Positions 35,229 to 43,796 of a stretch of DNA of 64,000 nucleotides are shown here, in pieces. The stretch lies in assembly GCA_002483085.1 (NCBI GenBank), contig DLHF01000036.1, forward strand, positions 15,530 to 79,529. Direction: 5' to 3'. The position numbers were made by a program, and so were the translations under genes. Within the stretch, counting starts at the first letter, position 1, and every line of letters begins with the position of its first letter. Source of the stretch: Ignavibacteria bacterium UBA7675 (GTDB lineage Bacteria; Bacteroidota; Ignavibacteria; Kapaibacteriales; UB7675). The notes beneath the pieces were generated by a model. The model saw only the letters and a program-made list of their open reading frames with translations, ran no database searches and had not been told where the DNA came from.

Positions 35229-38123
35229 TTACGCAAGCGGCAGCACAAGCTCCACTTTTGTGCCAGCGGATGTTCCGTCTTCGTTATACAAGTCTGTAAT
35301 ACGGAGCTCACCGTATTCCCGATGGTCGCCATGCGCAAGAGCGAGGCGCTCATTGGTGTTGGCAAGTCCTATGGACTCATAGTTTCGCCCTAATTGCTGC
35401 TGGCGTTTGGCCGATTCTATGCGTCCGATACCATTATCTTCTACTGTACAGTGCAGCATGCCATCGCGCTTTTCGAATGAGATGACAAGCGCACCAGATT
35501 CCGGGTGAGGAGAAAGTCCGTGCTTAATCGCATTCTCCACCACAGGTTGCAGAATCATAGGCAGAATGGGAACATAAGAGCCACGGAGCTCGGGATCCAC
35601 TCGTATTTGGTAGGCAAACGACGGCTCGAAGCGCAACTGTTCGAGGTCGATGTACAACTGTAGAAATTCAAGTTCGCTTTCTAATGTAATCGACGACTGC
35701 CGCGAATATTCAAGAATCAGGCGCATCAGGCGCGCAAACTTCGTCAGATATAGATTAGCAGTGCGCGTCTGCCTCTGTACAATAAAATCCTGAATGGAAT
35801 TAAGTGCATTAAAGATAAAATGCGGGTTCATCTGGGAGCGCAACGCCCGCAGTTCCATTTCCAGAAGTATGCGTTGCAGGGCGTTTCGCTTATCACGGCG
35901 ATAGATAACAAGCACCGAAACTCCGGCGACGAACAGCAAGCCCAGCGTTGCAACTATAGCCCTAAACCACCACGACTGCCAGTACGGAGGGCGTATAAGA
36001 AGAGTAAGTACTGCCGGAGCGGTACTCCACAGCCCGTCGTTGTTCTGTGCCATTACCTCCAGCACATAGCTGCCCGGTTCGAGCGAAGGAAACTGCACAT
36101 TGCTGCTGCGCGTGATATTCCAGGTTGTATCAGCAGAAAGCAATCTATAGCGGTAAGAGCGAACGCCGGGCTTGCGAAAGACAATCCCGGTGTATTCAAC
36201 AGCAATAACCCCGCTTCGGTACTCCAGATCACAAGATTCGCTAAAGGACACAGCCTGCCCCCCAACAGTCACATTGGAAATATATACTGGCGGTGGTGTA
36301 GTATTAGAGCTTACAGTTCGATCATCAAATACCATGAGCCCTTCGCTGCCTGCTACATAGACAGTATCGCCATATCGCTCAACAGCACAAATATCGGTGG
36401 CAGGCAGGATATTTCCCGTCGTATAAGTACGCGCCACCACAGCTCTGCCATCGCGGATGACAATGCGGCTCAGCCCGGCCCGCCCGGCCACCCACACATT
36501 TTCATCATCGTCGATCATGATCAGTTCGCAGTTGTCGCCCGCAAGCCCGTTAGCTGTAGTAATGTGCGTAATGGCATTACCCCGAACATGAAATACGCCC
36601 TTGCCCTTGGTCGCCACCCATATGCTTCCGTCGCGGCTGGCAGCAAGCCCGACAACAAATGTCCGCAGGTTGGGCTCAATATCGCCGTAGGACACGATAC
36701 CCTGGCTGTTCTGGCGGTACAATCCCTGCCGTGTCCCGATCCAGAATTGATCTTGATTGTCTACAACAATATTTTCATACATGCTGTAAGTATAGGTGGA
36801 GTCGAGTCGCGGATACACTTTAGCTCGCTGCCCTTTGTACACGCGGTATATGCCATTGAGCTCATAGGACCACAAGCTACCATCCCGTTGCCTATACCAA
36901 GGATACACCTCCATAACTTTGTGCAAACCACGCCTGTCTACAGCATGGCCTCCTCCCTTTGTAAGTCGTATCAACACGCTATCGCTGCCAGCCCAAGTGA
37001 GGAGGGACATCTCGGGATAAAGTGGTGCGTACTTTGCCAACGAGAAAGCAAGGCGCTCTACTGCTCCATTGCGCCACTGGTAGCAAGAGCCATCGCGCGC
37101 AAGCAGAAACAGTCCCCGTTGGCCAAAGCGCTTCATACCGACAAGGTCTCGCGTTGAGAATCCTTCTGATTCGCGATAAATAGCAACATTGAGCGACGAT
37201 AGCATAAACGCGCCGTTGTCGGTAGTAAACCAGTAGTTGCCTTCGCGGTCGCGCAGCACCGATGTCACCCTGCGATCCACCAGCATGTGCTGCGGCACAT
37301 TTCCCGTCAAATCCCCCCCGCTAAAACAGCGAACACCATCGGTACTGCCTACCCAGATATTGCTCTCGTTGTCCTCGTATATGTTGAAAATTTCGTCTCG
37401 TATCTGTGCTCCAAAGGGCAGGAGAAGTTTCTGACTATGGCTGTCGATAGTATAAATACCCGTGTTGTTTGTAAGCAACGCCGTACCGTCGTTCAGGCGA
37501 AAGAACCGAGCGAGAATAGGCATAGCATTGGTGTAGGGACGCTTTTCAATGTGGAAATCGTTGGAAACAAAGTAGAATTCATCTGCAAAAAAGACAACTC
37601 CACCGGGCATGGCAAAACTGTGGGTCAGCTTGCGATAAGATACTTTATGAGTAGTCAGAGGTATTGGATGTATCGTGCCGTCTGGCCGAAGATAGAGCAC
37701 GACTCCTTCTACAGTGCTCAGCCACAGCATGCCTCGCTGATCCTCTGTCACCCAAGTGACTTTGAGCTGTTTGCCATTATAGCTGTAGGTAAAGGGGGTA
37801 AATTTCCCATCGCGATACCAGCAGGCCTCACCGGAAAATGTCGTGAACCAGATGCGTCCATAGGAATCTTCCATCATGTGGAAAGCCCCGTAGTCTGTAA
37901 AGCCATCAGCTACAGTGAACGTCGTAAAGGAATGGCCGTCGTAGCGGCTTACACCATTGTCGGTTGCAAACCATAAATACCCCTTTCTGTCCTGCAGTAC
38001 TTGATACAAATTCGGGCTTGGAAGACCGTTCTCAACGGTGAAATGGCGAAAGTCGTACTGCCGAGCAAGCAGCGGTGCCGCCAGCAGCAAAAGCAGGAAT
38101 ACAGTGAGTCGTTGTAGATTCAT
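35229..38123 (-). CDS. LytS-type sensor histidine kinase with Reg_prop propeller
   Basis: A 964-residue sensor from the ATG at 38123 (signal peptide MNLQRLTVFLLLLLAAPLLA); 71 upstream codons are not used. Residues about 25-630 are a periplasmic Reg_prop beta-propeller with repeated GYLWFATDNGVSRYDG-like motifs. A Y_Y_Y domain lies at about 640-705 (VEYTGIVFRKPGVRSYRYRL), one membrane helix at about 715-738 (WFRAIVATLGLLFVAGVSVLVIY), then the His_kinase domain with the phospho-acceptor in SQMNPHFIFNALN and the HATPase with VVENAIKHGL and VEDNGIG. The layout resembles hybrid-sensor periplasmic parts used in Bacteroidota polysaccharide sensing, but the ligand here is unknown. It forms an operon with the LytTR regulator. 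Confidence 0.95.
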   Translation of the reverse strand: MNLQRLTVFLLLLLAAPLLARQYDFRHFTVENGLPSPNLYQVLQDRKGYLWFATDNGVSRYDGHSFTTFTVADGFTDYGAFHMMEDSYGRIWFTTFSGEACWYRDGKFTPFTYSYNGKQLKVTWVTEDQRGMLWLSTVEGVVLYLRPDGTIHPIPLTTHKVSYRKLTHSFAMPGGVVFFADEFYFVSNDFHIEKRPYTNAMPILARFFRLNDGTALLTNNTGIYTIDSHSQKLLLPFGAQIRDEIFNIYEDNESNIWVGSTDGVRCFSGGDLTGNVPQHMLVDRRVTSVLRDREGNYWFTTDNGAFMLSSLNVAIYRESEGFSTRDLVGMKRFGQRGLFLLARDGSCYQWRNGAVERLAFSLAKYAPLYPEMSLLTWAGSDSVLIRLTKGGGHAVDRRGLHKVMEVYPWYRQRDGSLWSYELNGIYRVYKGQRAKVYPRLDSTYTYSMYENIVVDNQDQFWIGTRQGLYRQNSQGIVSYGDIEPNLRTFVVGLAASRDGSIWVATKGKGVFHVRGNAITHITTANGLAGDNCELIMIDDDENVWVAGRAGLSRIVIRDGRAVVARTYTTGNILPATDICAVERYGDTVYVAGSEGLMVFDDRTVSSNTTPPPVYISNVTVGGQAVSFSESCDLEYRSGVIAVEYTGIVFRKPGVRSYRYRLLSADTTWNITRSSNVQFPSLEPGSYVLEVMAQNNDGLWSTAPAVLTLLIRPPYWQSWWFRAIVATLGLLFVAGVSVLVIYRRDKRNALQRILLEMELRALRSQMNPHFIFNALNSIQDFIVQRQTRTANLYLTKFARLMRLILEYSRQSSITLESELEFLQLYIDLEQLRFEPSFAYQIRVDPELRGSYVPILPMILQPVVENAIKHGLSPHPESGALVISFEKRDGMLHCTVEDNGIGRIESAKRQQQLGRNYESIGLANTNERLALAHGDHREYGELRITDLYNEDGTSAGTKVELVLPLA

Positions 38124-38309
38124 GGCTTGTCCGTCTCTGGAACAGGCAGGAAAAAGCCGCCGCCTATCGACGGCTTTCCGGATGATGACATACCAACGAA
38201 GCTTTTTTCGGCAGTTGAAAAGCGAGTAGAAGATCACTTTGCTACTGAAAAAAGTATGCCGAAATACGAACTGGGTTTTCTGCCATTTTTGCCGTTTTTT
38301 TGCCGAGAG

Positions 38310-38347
38310 TGTCGGAAAAGCTGACAGTAGTGTCAAAAAATCCGACA
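38310..38347. promoter_or_regulatory. Nested inverted repeat between sensor kinase and rnz
   Basis: Outer arms TGTCGGA and TCCGACA enclose inner arms TGACA and TGTCA. The sequence lies 25 bases after the rnz stop on the minus strand and about 190 bases before the kinase start. It could be an rnz terminator or a dyad operator for the kinase operon; the sequence does not decide. Confidence 0.4.
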
Positions 38348-38372
38348 GAATACTTGCACACTATAGATGTTG

Positions 38373-39287
38373 CTACACAGTTTCTTTTTTCAGCTCTTCG
38401 GCAATATACGACGCCGGGAATACTTCTCGTGCTTCGGCCAAAAGCGGAGCAAAGCTGATATAACGCGCGCTGATGTGTGTAAGGTACAGCGTTCCCACTT
38501 CAGCTTCCCGAGCCACCCGAGCTGCGTCGGCTGCCGTAGCGTGCCCCCAGTGTCCGGCTTTGCCCTCTAGTGAAGAGTCGAATGTCGCCTCGTGCACCAG
38601 CACAGTAGCTTTGCGGGCAAGCTCGATAGTCCTATCCGAAAACTGCGTGTCGCCACAGTACACAAAGGAGCGCGTGGGCTTTGGTGGCGATGTTACATCG
38701 TCTAGCTCGACAACGCTACCGTCGCTAAGCTGTACCCGCCCTTCTCGCTTCAGTTTGCCTATGATTGCGCCTTCCTGCAAGCCGCGCTTCCGCACCTTTT
38801 CCATATCGATGTTCACATGCGCCTTTTCTTCCACTCTGTAGCCAAAAGAGTCGATGCGGTGCTCCAGCATCTGCGCTTCTACCGTATAGCTCCCGGTATC
38901 GCTTACACGCCCGCTGAAATACGTGTCGAGCTCGCGGATGTCGAGCTCGTACCCGAGGAATACATCCATTGTCCGCAGCGAACACTCAACAAATTCCCGA
39001 AGATTGCGCGGCCCTACGATGAACAGCGGTCGCGTCCGCTTGTCCGACGAATAGGTAGCCAGCAGCGCAGGTAGCCCAAGCACGTGGTCTACATGCATAT
39101 GCGAAATAAAAATTCTGTCGATAGGTGCTCGCGATATTTTTGCTTCTAACAGGCGCTTTTGCGTCCCTTCGCCGCAGTCGAACAGCAGCGTCTCGCCTTC
39201 CAGAAGCAGGGTTGTCGAGGAGTGGTGGCGCGCCAGCAGCGGCGAGCCTCCTGCCTTGTTTCCCAACACACAAAATTGCATACTCAT
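38373..39287 (-). CDS. rnz: Ribonuclease Z
   Basis: A 304-residue metallo-beta-lactamase-fold nuclease that trims the 3' end of tRNA precursors lacking or carrying CCA. FDCGEGTQKRLLEA and the zinc motif H63-M-H65-V-D67-H68 are in place; the later zinc ligands appear in VYCGDTQFSDRT and LYLTHIS, and VHEATFDSS matches the HEAT motif of RNase Z. Length is typical for the bacterial short form. The downstream tRNA-fMet in the window has no encoded CCA, which agrees with a need for RNase Z-type processing. Confidence 0.95.
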   Translation of the reverse strand: MSMQFCVLGNKAGGSPLLARHHSSTTLLLEGETLLFDCGEGTQKRLLEAKISRAPIDRIFISHMHVDHVLGLPALLATYSSDKRTRPLFIVGPRNLREFVECSLRTMDVFLGYELDIRELDTYFSGRVSDTGSYTVEAQMLEHRIDSFGYRVEEKAHVNIDMEKVRKRGLQEGAIIGKLKREGRVQLSDGSVVELDDVTSPPKPTRSFVYCGDTQFSDRTIELARKATVLVHEATFDSSLEGKAGHWGHATAADAARVAREAEVGTLYLTHISARYISFAPLLAEAREVFPASYIAEELKKETV

Positions 39288-39465
39288 ACTCTACTCCATA
39301 CACTCATGTTGCCACGCTCTTCTACAATAGCCAGCGGCTGTGGGTGGTGCTGCTGGCCAGATACAATTCCAGAACGCGCCGATGTACTGCCGGCACGTTT
39401 ATTTCATCTGTTCGGATGTGATATACACTTCTCTCTGCAACACGCTCTCCACTGCGATATGCGTC

Positions 39466-39623
39466 GATCTTCAGCTTCCAACTCCGGCTTGGAGCCTCCG
39501 CACCATGCGGTACCTTATTGGCAGTACACCGAAACAACAAGCGAACAGCTTCCGGCAAGCCGAAAAGCGGATGTGCGACCGGCGACAGCGACGAAGCGTG
39601 TGCCGAGCGACGCCCGTGCCACA
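39466..39623 (-). repeat. Dispersed intergenic element, copy H
   Basis: Minus-orientation copy between rnz and rny. Box 2 complement TGCGACCGGCGACAGCGAC starts near 39574; the left end CGCCCGTGCCACA ends at 39623. Box 3 is decayed (GCCTCCGCACCATGCGG near 39495). Confidence 0.65.
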
Positions 39624-39753
39624 GATATCCACAACACATACTTCCAGTACACAAGAGGCATAATGCTGTGTTTTGTTTCAGTGCAAAAAAAAGAATCCCT
39701 CATTCGGCTGGAATGAAGGATCCTGTTTTGTTGCGTTGGTTCGTACTCCGTAC

Positions 39754-41316
39754 TTATTTCGCGAAGGACACGCTACGGCGTTCGCGCACCACAGTAACGC
39801 GAATCTGGCCCGGATACTCCATTTCATTTTCAATTTTTGCCGCCAGATCGTGCGCTATCGAGTCGGCGAGTAAATCGTCGACGCGTTCGGGCTCTACAAT
39901 CACGCGGATTTCGCGGCCAGCTTGAATAGCAAATGTCTTGGTGACACCATCGAAGCTATTGGCGAGCGATTCGAGCTTTTCAAGTCGTTTGATATAATTT
40001 TCCAGCGATTCGCGTCGGGCACCCGGTCGGGCACCGCTGATACCATCGGCAGCCTGTACCAATGCAGCAATCGGCGACTCCATTTCTATCTCGTCGTGGT
40101 GTGCGCCGATAGCATTTGCCACGATAGGATGTTCCTTGTATTTCTTTGCAATTTCGTAGCCGAGCAGCGCGTGCGGGCCTTCGATATTGCGATCCAAGCA
40201 CTTGCCCATATCGTGCAGCAGGCCTGCGCGTTTTGCTTGCACAGCATCTAATCCGAGTTCAACAGCCATGATACCCGTAAGGTACGACACTTCGATAGAG
40301 TGATGCAGCAGGTTTTGTCCGTAGCTGGAGCGGTATTTCATCTTACCGATAAGCCTGAGAATTTCCGGATGCACATTGTGTAGGCCGAGTTCCAGCACGG
40401 TATTTTCGCCTGTGCGATACACTTCTTCTTCGAGTTCTTTCTGCGTTTTTTCCACCACCTCTTCGATGCGAGCCGGGTGAATACGGCCATCACCCATCAG
40501 GCGTTCGAGCGCTACTTTAGCTACTTCGCGGCGGAAGGGATCGAAACCGGAGATAATCACAGCTTCGGGCGTATCGTCGATAATCACATCAATACCGGTA
40601 GCAGCTTCGAAAGCGCGGATATTGCGTCCTTCGCGTCCGATAATACGGCCTTTCATATCTTCGCTTGCCAGGTTCACCACCGACACAGAATTTTCCACTG
40701 AGTGGTCCGAAGCTGTGCGTTGGATAGCCTGCACAATAATGCGCTGGGCTTCTTTTTTTGCCTGAATTTTTGCGTCGTCGCGGATTTCCTTCACCTGAGT
40801 AGCAGCCTCATTGCGGGCTTCATTAATCATATTTTCCAGCAAGAACTTCTTAGCATCTTCCTTCGACATCCCGGAGATGCGTTCCAAGCGGTGGTTCTGC
40901 TCTGCCAGAAGCTGCTCGGCTTCCTGAAGTTTTTTATCAGTAGTCTCCTGTTTGCCTTTCAGGTTTTTCTCCAGCGACTGTACTTGTTTTTCCTTTGTCG
41001 TAATTATTTCGAGTTTGCGTTCGATATTTTCTTCGCGGGATTTGATCTGCTTTTCGAGCGCTTCAAGTTTTTTCTTACGCACCTGCGACTGCTGTTCGTG
41101 CTCTTGCTTTTTGCGATGCCATTCTTCTTTCACTTCCAGAAGGCGCTCTTTTTTAAGAGCTTCCGCCTCTTTTTCGGCGTCCTTTTTAATAACCTGAGAG
41201 CGTTGCTCGGCTTCCGCTATTTTCGATGAAGCGATTCTACTGCTGACAAAGTAGCTTACAGCGAAGCCTGCCGCCAGCCCGAGAACGCTTAAAATAACGG
41301 GCAGTAGATTGTCCAT
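39754..41316 (-). CDS. rny: Ribonuclease Y
   Basis: A 520-residue membrane-bound endoribonuclease that starts mRNA decay. An N-terminal membrane segment (LPVILSVLGLAAGFAVSYFV) is followed by a long coiled coil to about residue 200. The KH domain carries GRIIGREGRNIRAFEAATG and VIIDDTPEAVIISGFDP. The HD domain has NLLHHSIEVSYL and GLLHDMGKCLD, plus GAHHDEIE. The C-terminal tail VTVVRERRSVSFAK is typical. It is adjacent to zapA, with a putative RNA between, as in related phyla. Confidence 0.97.
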   Translation of the reverse strand: MDNLLPVILSVLGLAAGFAVSYFVSSRIASSKIAEAEQRSQVIKKDAEKEAEALKKERLLEVKEEWHRKKQEHEQQSQVRKKKLEALEKQIKSREENIERKLEIITTKEKQVQSLEKNLKGKQETTDKKLQEAEQLLAEQNHRLERISGMSKEDAKKFLLENMINEARNEAATQVKEIRDDAKIQAKKEAQRIIVQAIQRTASDHSVENSVSVVNLASEDMKGRIIGREGRNIRAFEAATGIDVIIDDTPEAVIISGFDPFRREVAKVALERLMGDGRIHPARIEEVVEKTQKELEEEVYRTGENTVLELGLHNVHPEILRLIGKMKYRSSYGQNLLHHSIEVSYLTGIMAVELGLDAVQAKRAGLLHDMGKCLDRNIEGPHALLGYEIAKKYKEHPIVANAIGAHHDEIEMESPIAALVQAADGISGARPGARRESLENYIKRLEKLESLANSFDGVTKTFAIQAGREIRVIVEPERVDDLLADSIAHDLAAKIENEMEYPGQIRVTVVRERRSVSFAK

Positions 41317-41483
41317 GTATAACTCCGTAATTGATAGGTAAGGCTATAAGGTAGCTGCATGAGGATTATAGATTAGTACGTGTAACATTCAGGGTTGTAT
41401 TGTGCCGTTCGGCTGCCAATCAGTCGTGTATTCAGCAGATCGCTTTGCCGAGTCGGTTGCTTGTACCAGGAATGGTGCTGCCA

Positions 41484-41780
41484 ATAAAAAAGCCGCATCA
41501 TTCAGGCGCCCTTCGTCCGAGGACGAAAGTTTGTTATCGAGCGGAGTAAGAACCCAGGCTCACACAGTGGGTAAACGCCTGACTATATCTTGCTTCCAAT
41601 GAATTCCGTTATGCCCGTAGCATCGGCAGAAAGTAGGCCGGATTGTAGCCCGGCGACGATCTGCACAGAATTTCGCTCCGAAGAGCGGCGAGGCCTGCAA
41701 TTTATAGCCAGAGACAAATTCCCTATAATAAGAATATCGGTTCTTATATAGCGTATAACAACGACAGAACGATGCGGCAA
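41484..41780 (-). ncRNA. Probable structured RNA between zapA and rny (6S RNA by position)
   Basis: On the minus strand a 12-base closing helix pairs GCCGCATCGTTC (41778-41767) with GAATGATGCGGC (41503-41492, one G-U pair), and TTTTTTATT follows at once, a terminator-like 3' end. Inside are a CGCTC-TTCG-GAGCG tetraloop hairpin (41674-41687), a CCGG-stem hairpin (41636-41655), CAGGCG...CGCCTG pairing (41504-41584) and TTCGTCC-TC-GGACGAA. No frame is convincing. In many bacteria 6S RNA follows zapA, which is the case here, but I do not recognise a 6S consensus; tmRNA and RNase P signatures are absent. Its length of about 290 nt is longer than usual 6S RNA. Confidence 0.5.
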
Positions 41781-41836
41781 AATAGTCGAATTTTGCTGCT
41801 CTGGTCTAATAGAAAAGAACGAGTAAATGTAGAGAA

Positions 41837-41853
41837 ATTCCCCTATGGGGAAT
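41837..41853 (-). terminator. Hairpin after zapA
   Basis: Perfect seven-base arms ATTCCCC and GGGGAAT with a three-base loop, followed on the minus strand by a T-rich tract, 27 bases after the zapA stop. It would separate the downstream RNA from zapA transcription. Confidence 0.5.
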
Positions 41854-41879
41854 GTCGGGAGTACATAAGACTCTTCCGG

Positions 41880-42173
41880 TCAGGAATTATTGTCGTCTGA
41901 ATAGCATCGCTGCAGAAACCGGCACATTTTTCCGAGTTCGGCAACAACATAGTCGGTATCTGCCCTGGACTGCTCGATCTGATCGTATTCTTTTTCTGCT
42001 ATATTCAATGCTGTTAAAACAGCGAGCGTCGACGTAGACTGATCCTGTATTCGATTCCGAAGCTGCTGCATCTGTGTATCAACTCTCTCGCTGATGGCGT
42101 GCACTCTTACATCGTCATCGCTGCGGAGGTTATATTCCTGTCCACCTATTTTTACTCGAACGGTTTTAGACAT
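41880..42173 (-). CDS. zapA: Cell division protein ZapA
   Basis: Ninety-seven residues with the ZapA pattern: N-terminal strand TVRVKIGGQEYNLRSDDD, then the VHAISERVDTQMQQL helix, a central LTALNIAEKEYDQ helix and a C-terminal coiled coil. ZapA cross-links FtsZ filaments at the division ring. It lies downstream of the coiled-coil gene and upstream of the putative RNA and rny. Confidence 0.9.
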   Translation of the reverse strand: MSKTVRVKIGGQEYNLRSDDDVRVHAISERVDTQMQQLRNRIQDQSTSTLAVLTALNIAEKEYDQIEQSRADTDYVVAELGKMCRFLQRCYSDDNNS

Positions 42174-42290
42174 GTACTTGTCTGTCGTAGGTTCACTGTT
42201 GAATGAAACGGCTGTAATTTAAATCTTTCAGGGTTTGCTCTCCAAATGAAATTTCCAAGCAGCCTTTGTTGGCTGCTGCTGTGTGCGATA

Positions 42291-43757
42291 TCAGTGGCCG
42301 CTTTCGGGCTCTGCACGCAACACGTGTTCCACTCTTTGGAGCAAGGCCTGCACCGAGGCAATCACTGCCGAGCGTTCTTCGGGTACAACCCCGGCTCCTG
42401 CTGTATCCTGCCGGGCTATAGAAAACAGGCTACCCACTGTCTGCACATCGTCCAAGCGGCGGCGCAACTGCTCCGTATCACGCTCTTTTTCTTCTACCCG
42501 CAACAGTAGTTCGACGATTTGTGCTTCTTTTTCTTCGATGACATCACGGGAAACCGACATACGAGCCGTGTGCTGTAGCTCTTCGGCAAGCTCGGCGCAC
42601 TTCTGGCGCAGCACCGCACATTCTTCTTCGGCTACCAGTCGGGCCAGCTCTGTTGTATCGCGTTCTGCCTGGAGCAGCCGGAGTTCTACGGCTTCGCGCT
42701 CAGCCTGGCTGCGCAGGACTTCGAGTTCGCCAGCCAGCAATTCCATCGTTGCCGAGCTGCCAATAGTACTTTTTTCCGATTCGTGGATGTGCGCTCTGAG
42801 CTGGATGAGCTGTCCCGAGAGCTCCACAATATGTGTCTGCTGTTCTTCGGCACGGCGGCGTACAACGTCGTTGTCGTCGTGAAGCTGCTGAATACGCACG
42901 AGCAGTTCTTGCTCCATCGACTGGCTTTCTTCAAGCTGCTGCTGGAGCTCTTCCAACCGCTGTTGCAATTCTTCATAGTGCTCTGCCGCTCGCGCCGATT
43001 GCTGCGCAATGAGTTTTGCAGCGTCGAGCTCTTCGCCAAGTGCGTGCAGAGCTGCACGCGCCTCGCGCAGAGATGTTTGTACCTGCTGCAATTCGTAGAG
43101 TTTGTTTTCAAATTCCGCCGCACGCTCCTTGTGATGCAGCGCCTCGTTGATACGAGAGTTGAGCTCTGTATTCCGGCGCACAAGCTCCGCCCGTAGAAAA
43201 TCCGCATCTTTCGAGGCAGTCAGTGCCGCAGCGAGCTTGTCGCGCAGCTCTGCTATAGTTGCGGATAGCGCTGCTTCCTGCTGCGAAGCGCCCGCGAGTG
43301 CTTCCTGTGCTTGTGCGTACTGCTCTGCAGTGCGGCTTATCACTCCAATGTGCTCCTCCTGCTCGGCAATCCGCAAGGTAAGGCGTCGGATAGTTTCTTC
43401 GTAGCGATCTACGCGGTCGCGGAGTTCGCCCACAGCAGTCTCGCCCGCTACACGGTCGCGCTCACTTTGCTCTACTGCCATGCGGAGCACGGCAATGTCT
43501 TCATCGCGTCCGGCCAACTCTGCACGCAGGGCTTCAGCTTCGGACTGCATCCCGCTTACATAGTCTTCCTGGCCGCCTACGCGCTGTTCGAGCGTCGCAA
43601 CTCTTGCCGTAAGCGCTTGGTTATCTTCCCGCACGGAGATAAGGATTTCTCCCGCTCGGCGGATGACTTCCCACATTTGGGCTACGGCAGCTTGTACATT
43701 AGCGTTCGGCGTAATACCGCCGCGCGTACCTGCATCTGTATGTATTTCCTGTTCCAT
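42291..43757 (-). CDS. Large coiled-coil protein in pheT-zapA cluster
   Basis: A 488-residue protein from the ATG at 43757, which is preceded by an AGG tract. After a Gly/Asn-rich opening it is almost all heptad-repeat coiled coil (VREDNQALTARVATLEQRV, and QLEELQQQLEESQSMEQEL). No signal peptide or membrane segment is visible. The position between pheT and zapA is shared with other Bacteroidota-type genomes, where a ZapB-like or hypothetical coiled-coil gene occupies it; a division-related role is inferred. The family is not recognised. Confidence 0.75.
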   Translation of the reverse strand: MEQEIHTDAGTRGGITPNANVQAAVAQMWEVIRRAGEILISVREDNQALTARVATLEQRVGGQEDYVSGMQSEAEALRAELAGRDEDIAVLRMAVEQSERDRVAGETAVGELRDRVDRYEETIRRLTLRIAEQEEHIGVISRTAEQYAQAQEALAGASQQEAALSATIAELRDKLAAALTASKDADFLRAELVRRNTELNSRINEALHHKERAAEFENKLYELQQVQTSLREARAALHALGEELDAAKLIAQQSARAAEHYEELQQRLEELQQQLEESQSMEQELLVRIQQLHDDNDVVRRRAEEQQTHIVELSGQLIQLRAHIHESEKSTIGSSATMELLAGELEVLRSQAEREAVELRLLQAERDTTELARLVAEEECAVLRQKCAELAEELQHTARMSVSRDVIEEKEAQIVELLLRVEEKERDTEQLRRRLDDVQTVGSLFSIARQDTAGAGVVPEERSAVIASVQALLQRVEHVLRAEPESGH

Positions 43758-43796
43758 ATTCGCCTGTGAGAAAATCACCTAAAAGAGAATCGACGA

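Noticed and set aside
41484..41780. tmRNA or RNase P RNA for the structured RNA
   Set aside because: No tRNA-like 3' end with T-arm, and no GAGGAAAGTC or ACAGAAA core.
43147..43404. Plus-strand Ser/Arg-rich open frames opposite the coiled-coil gene
   Set aside because: Opposite-strand shadows of a Glu/Ala/Leu-rich coiled coil.
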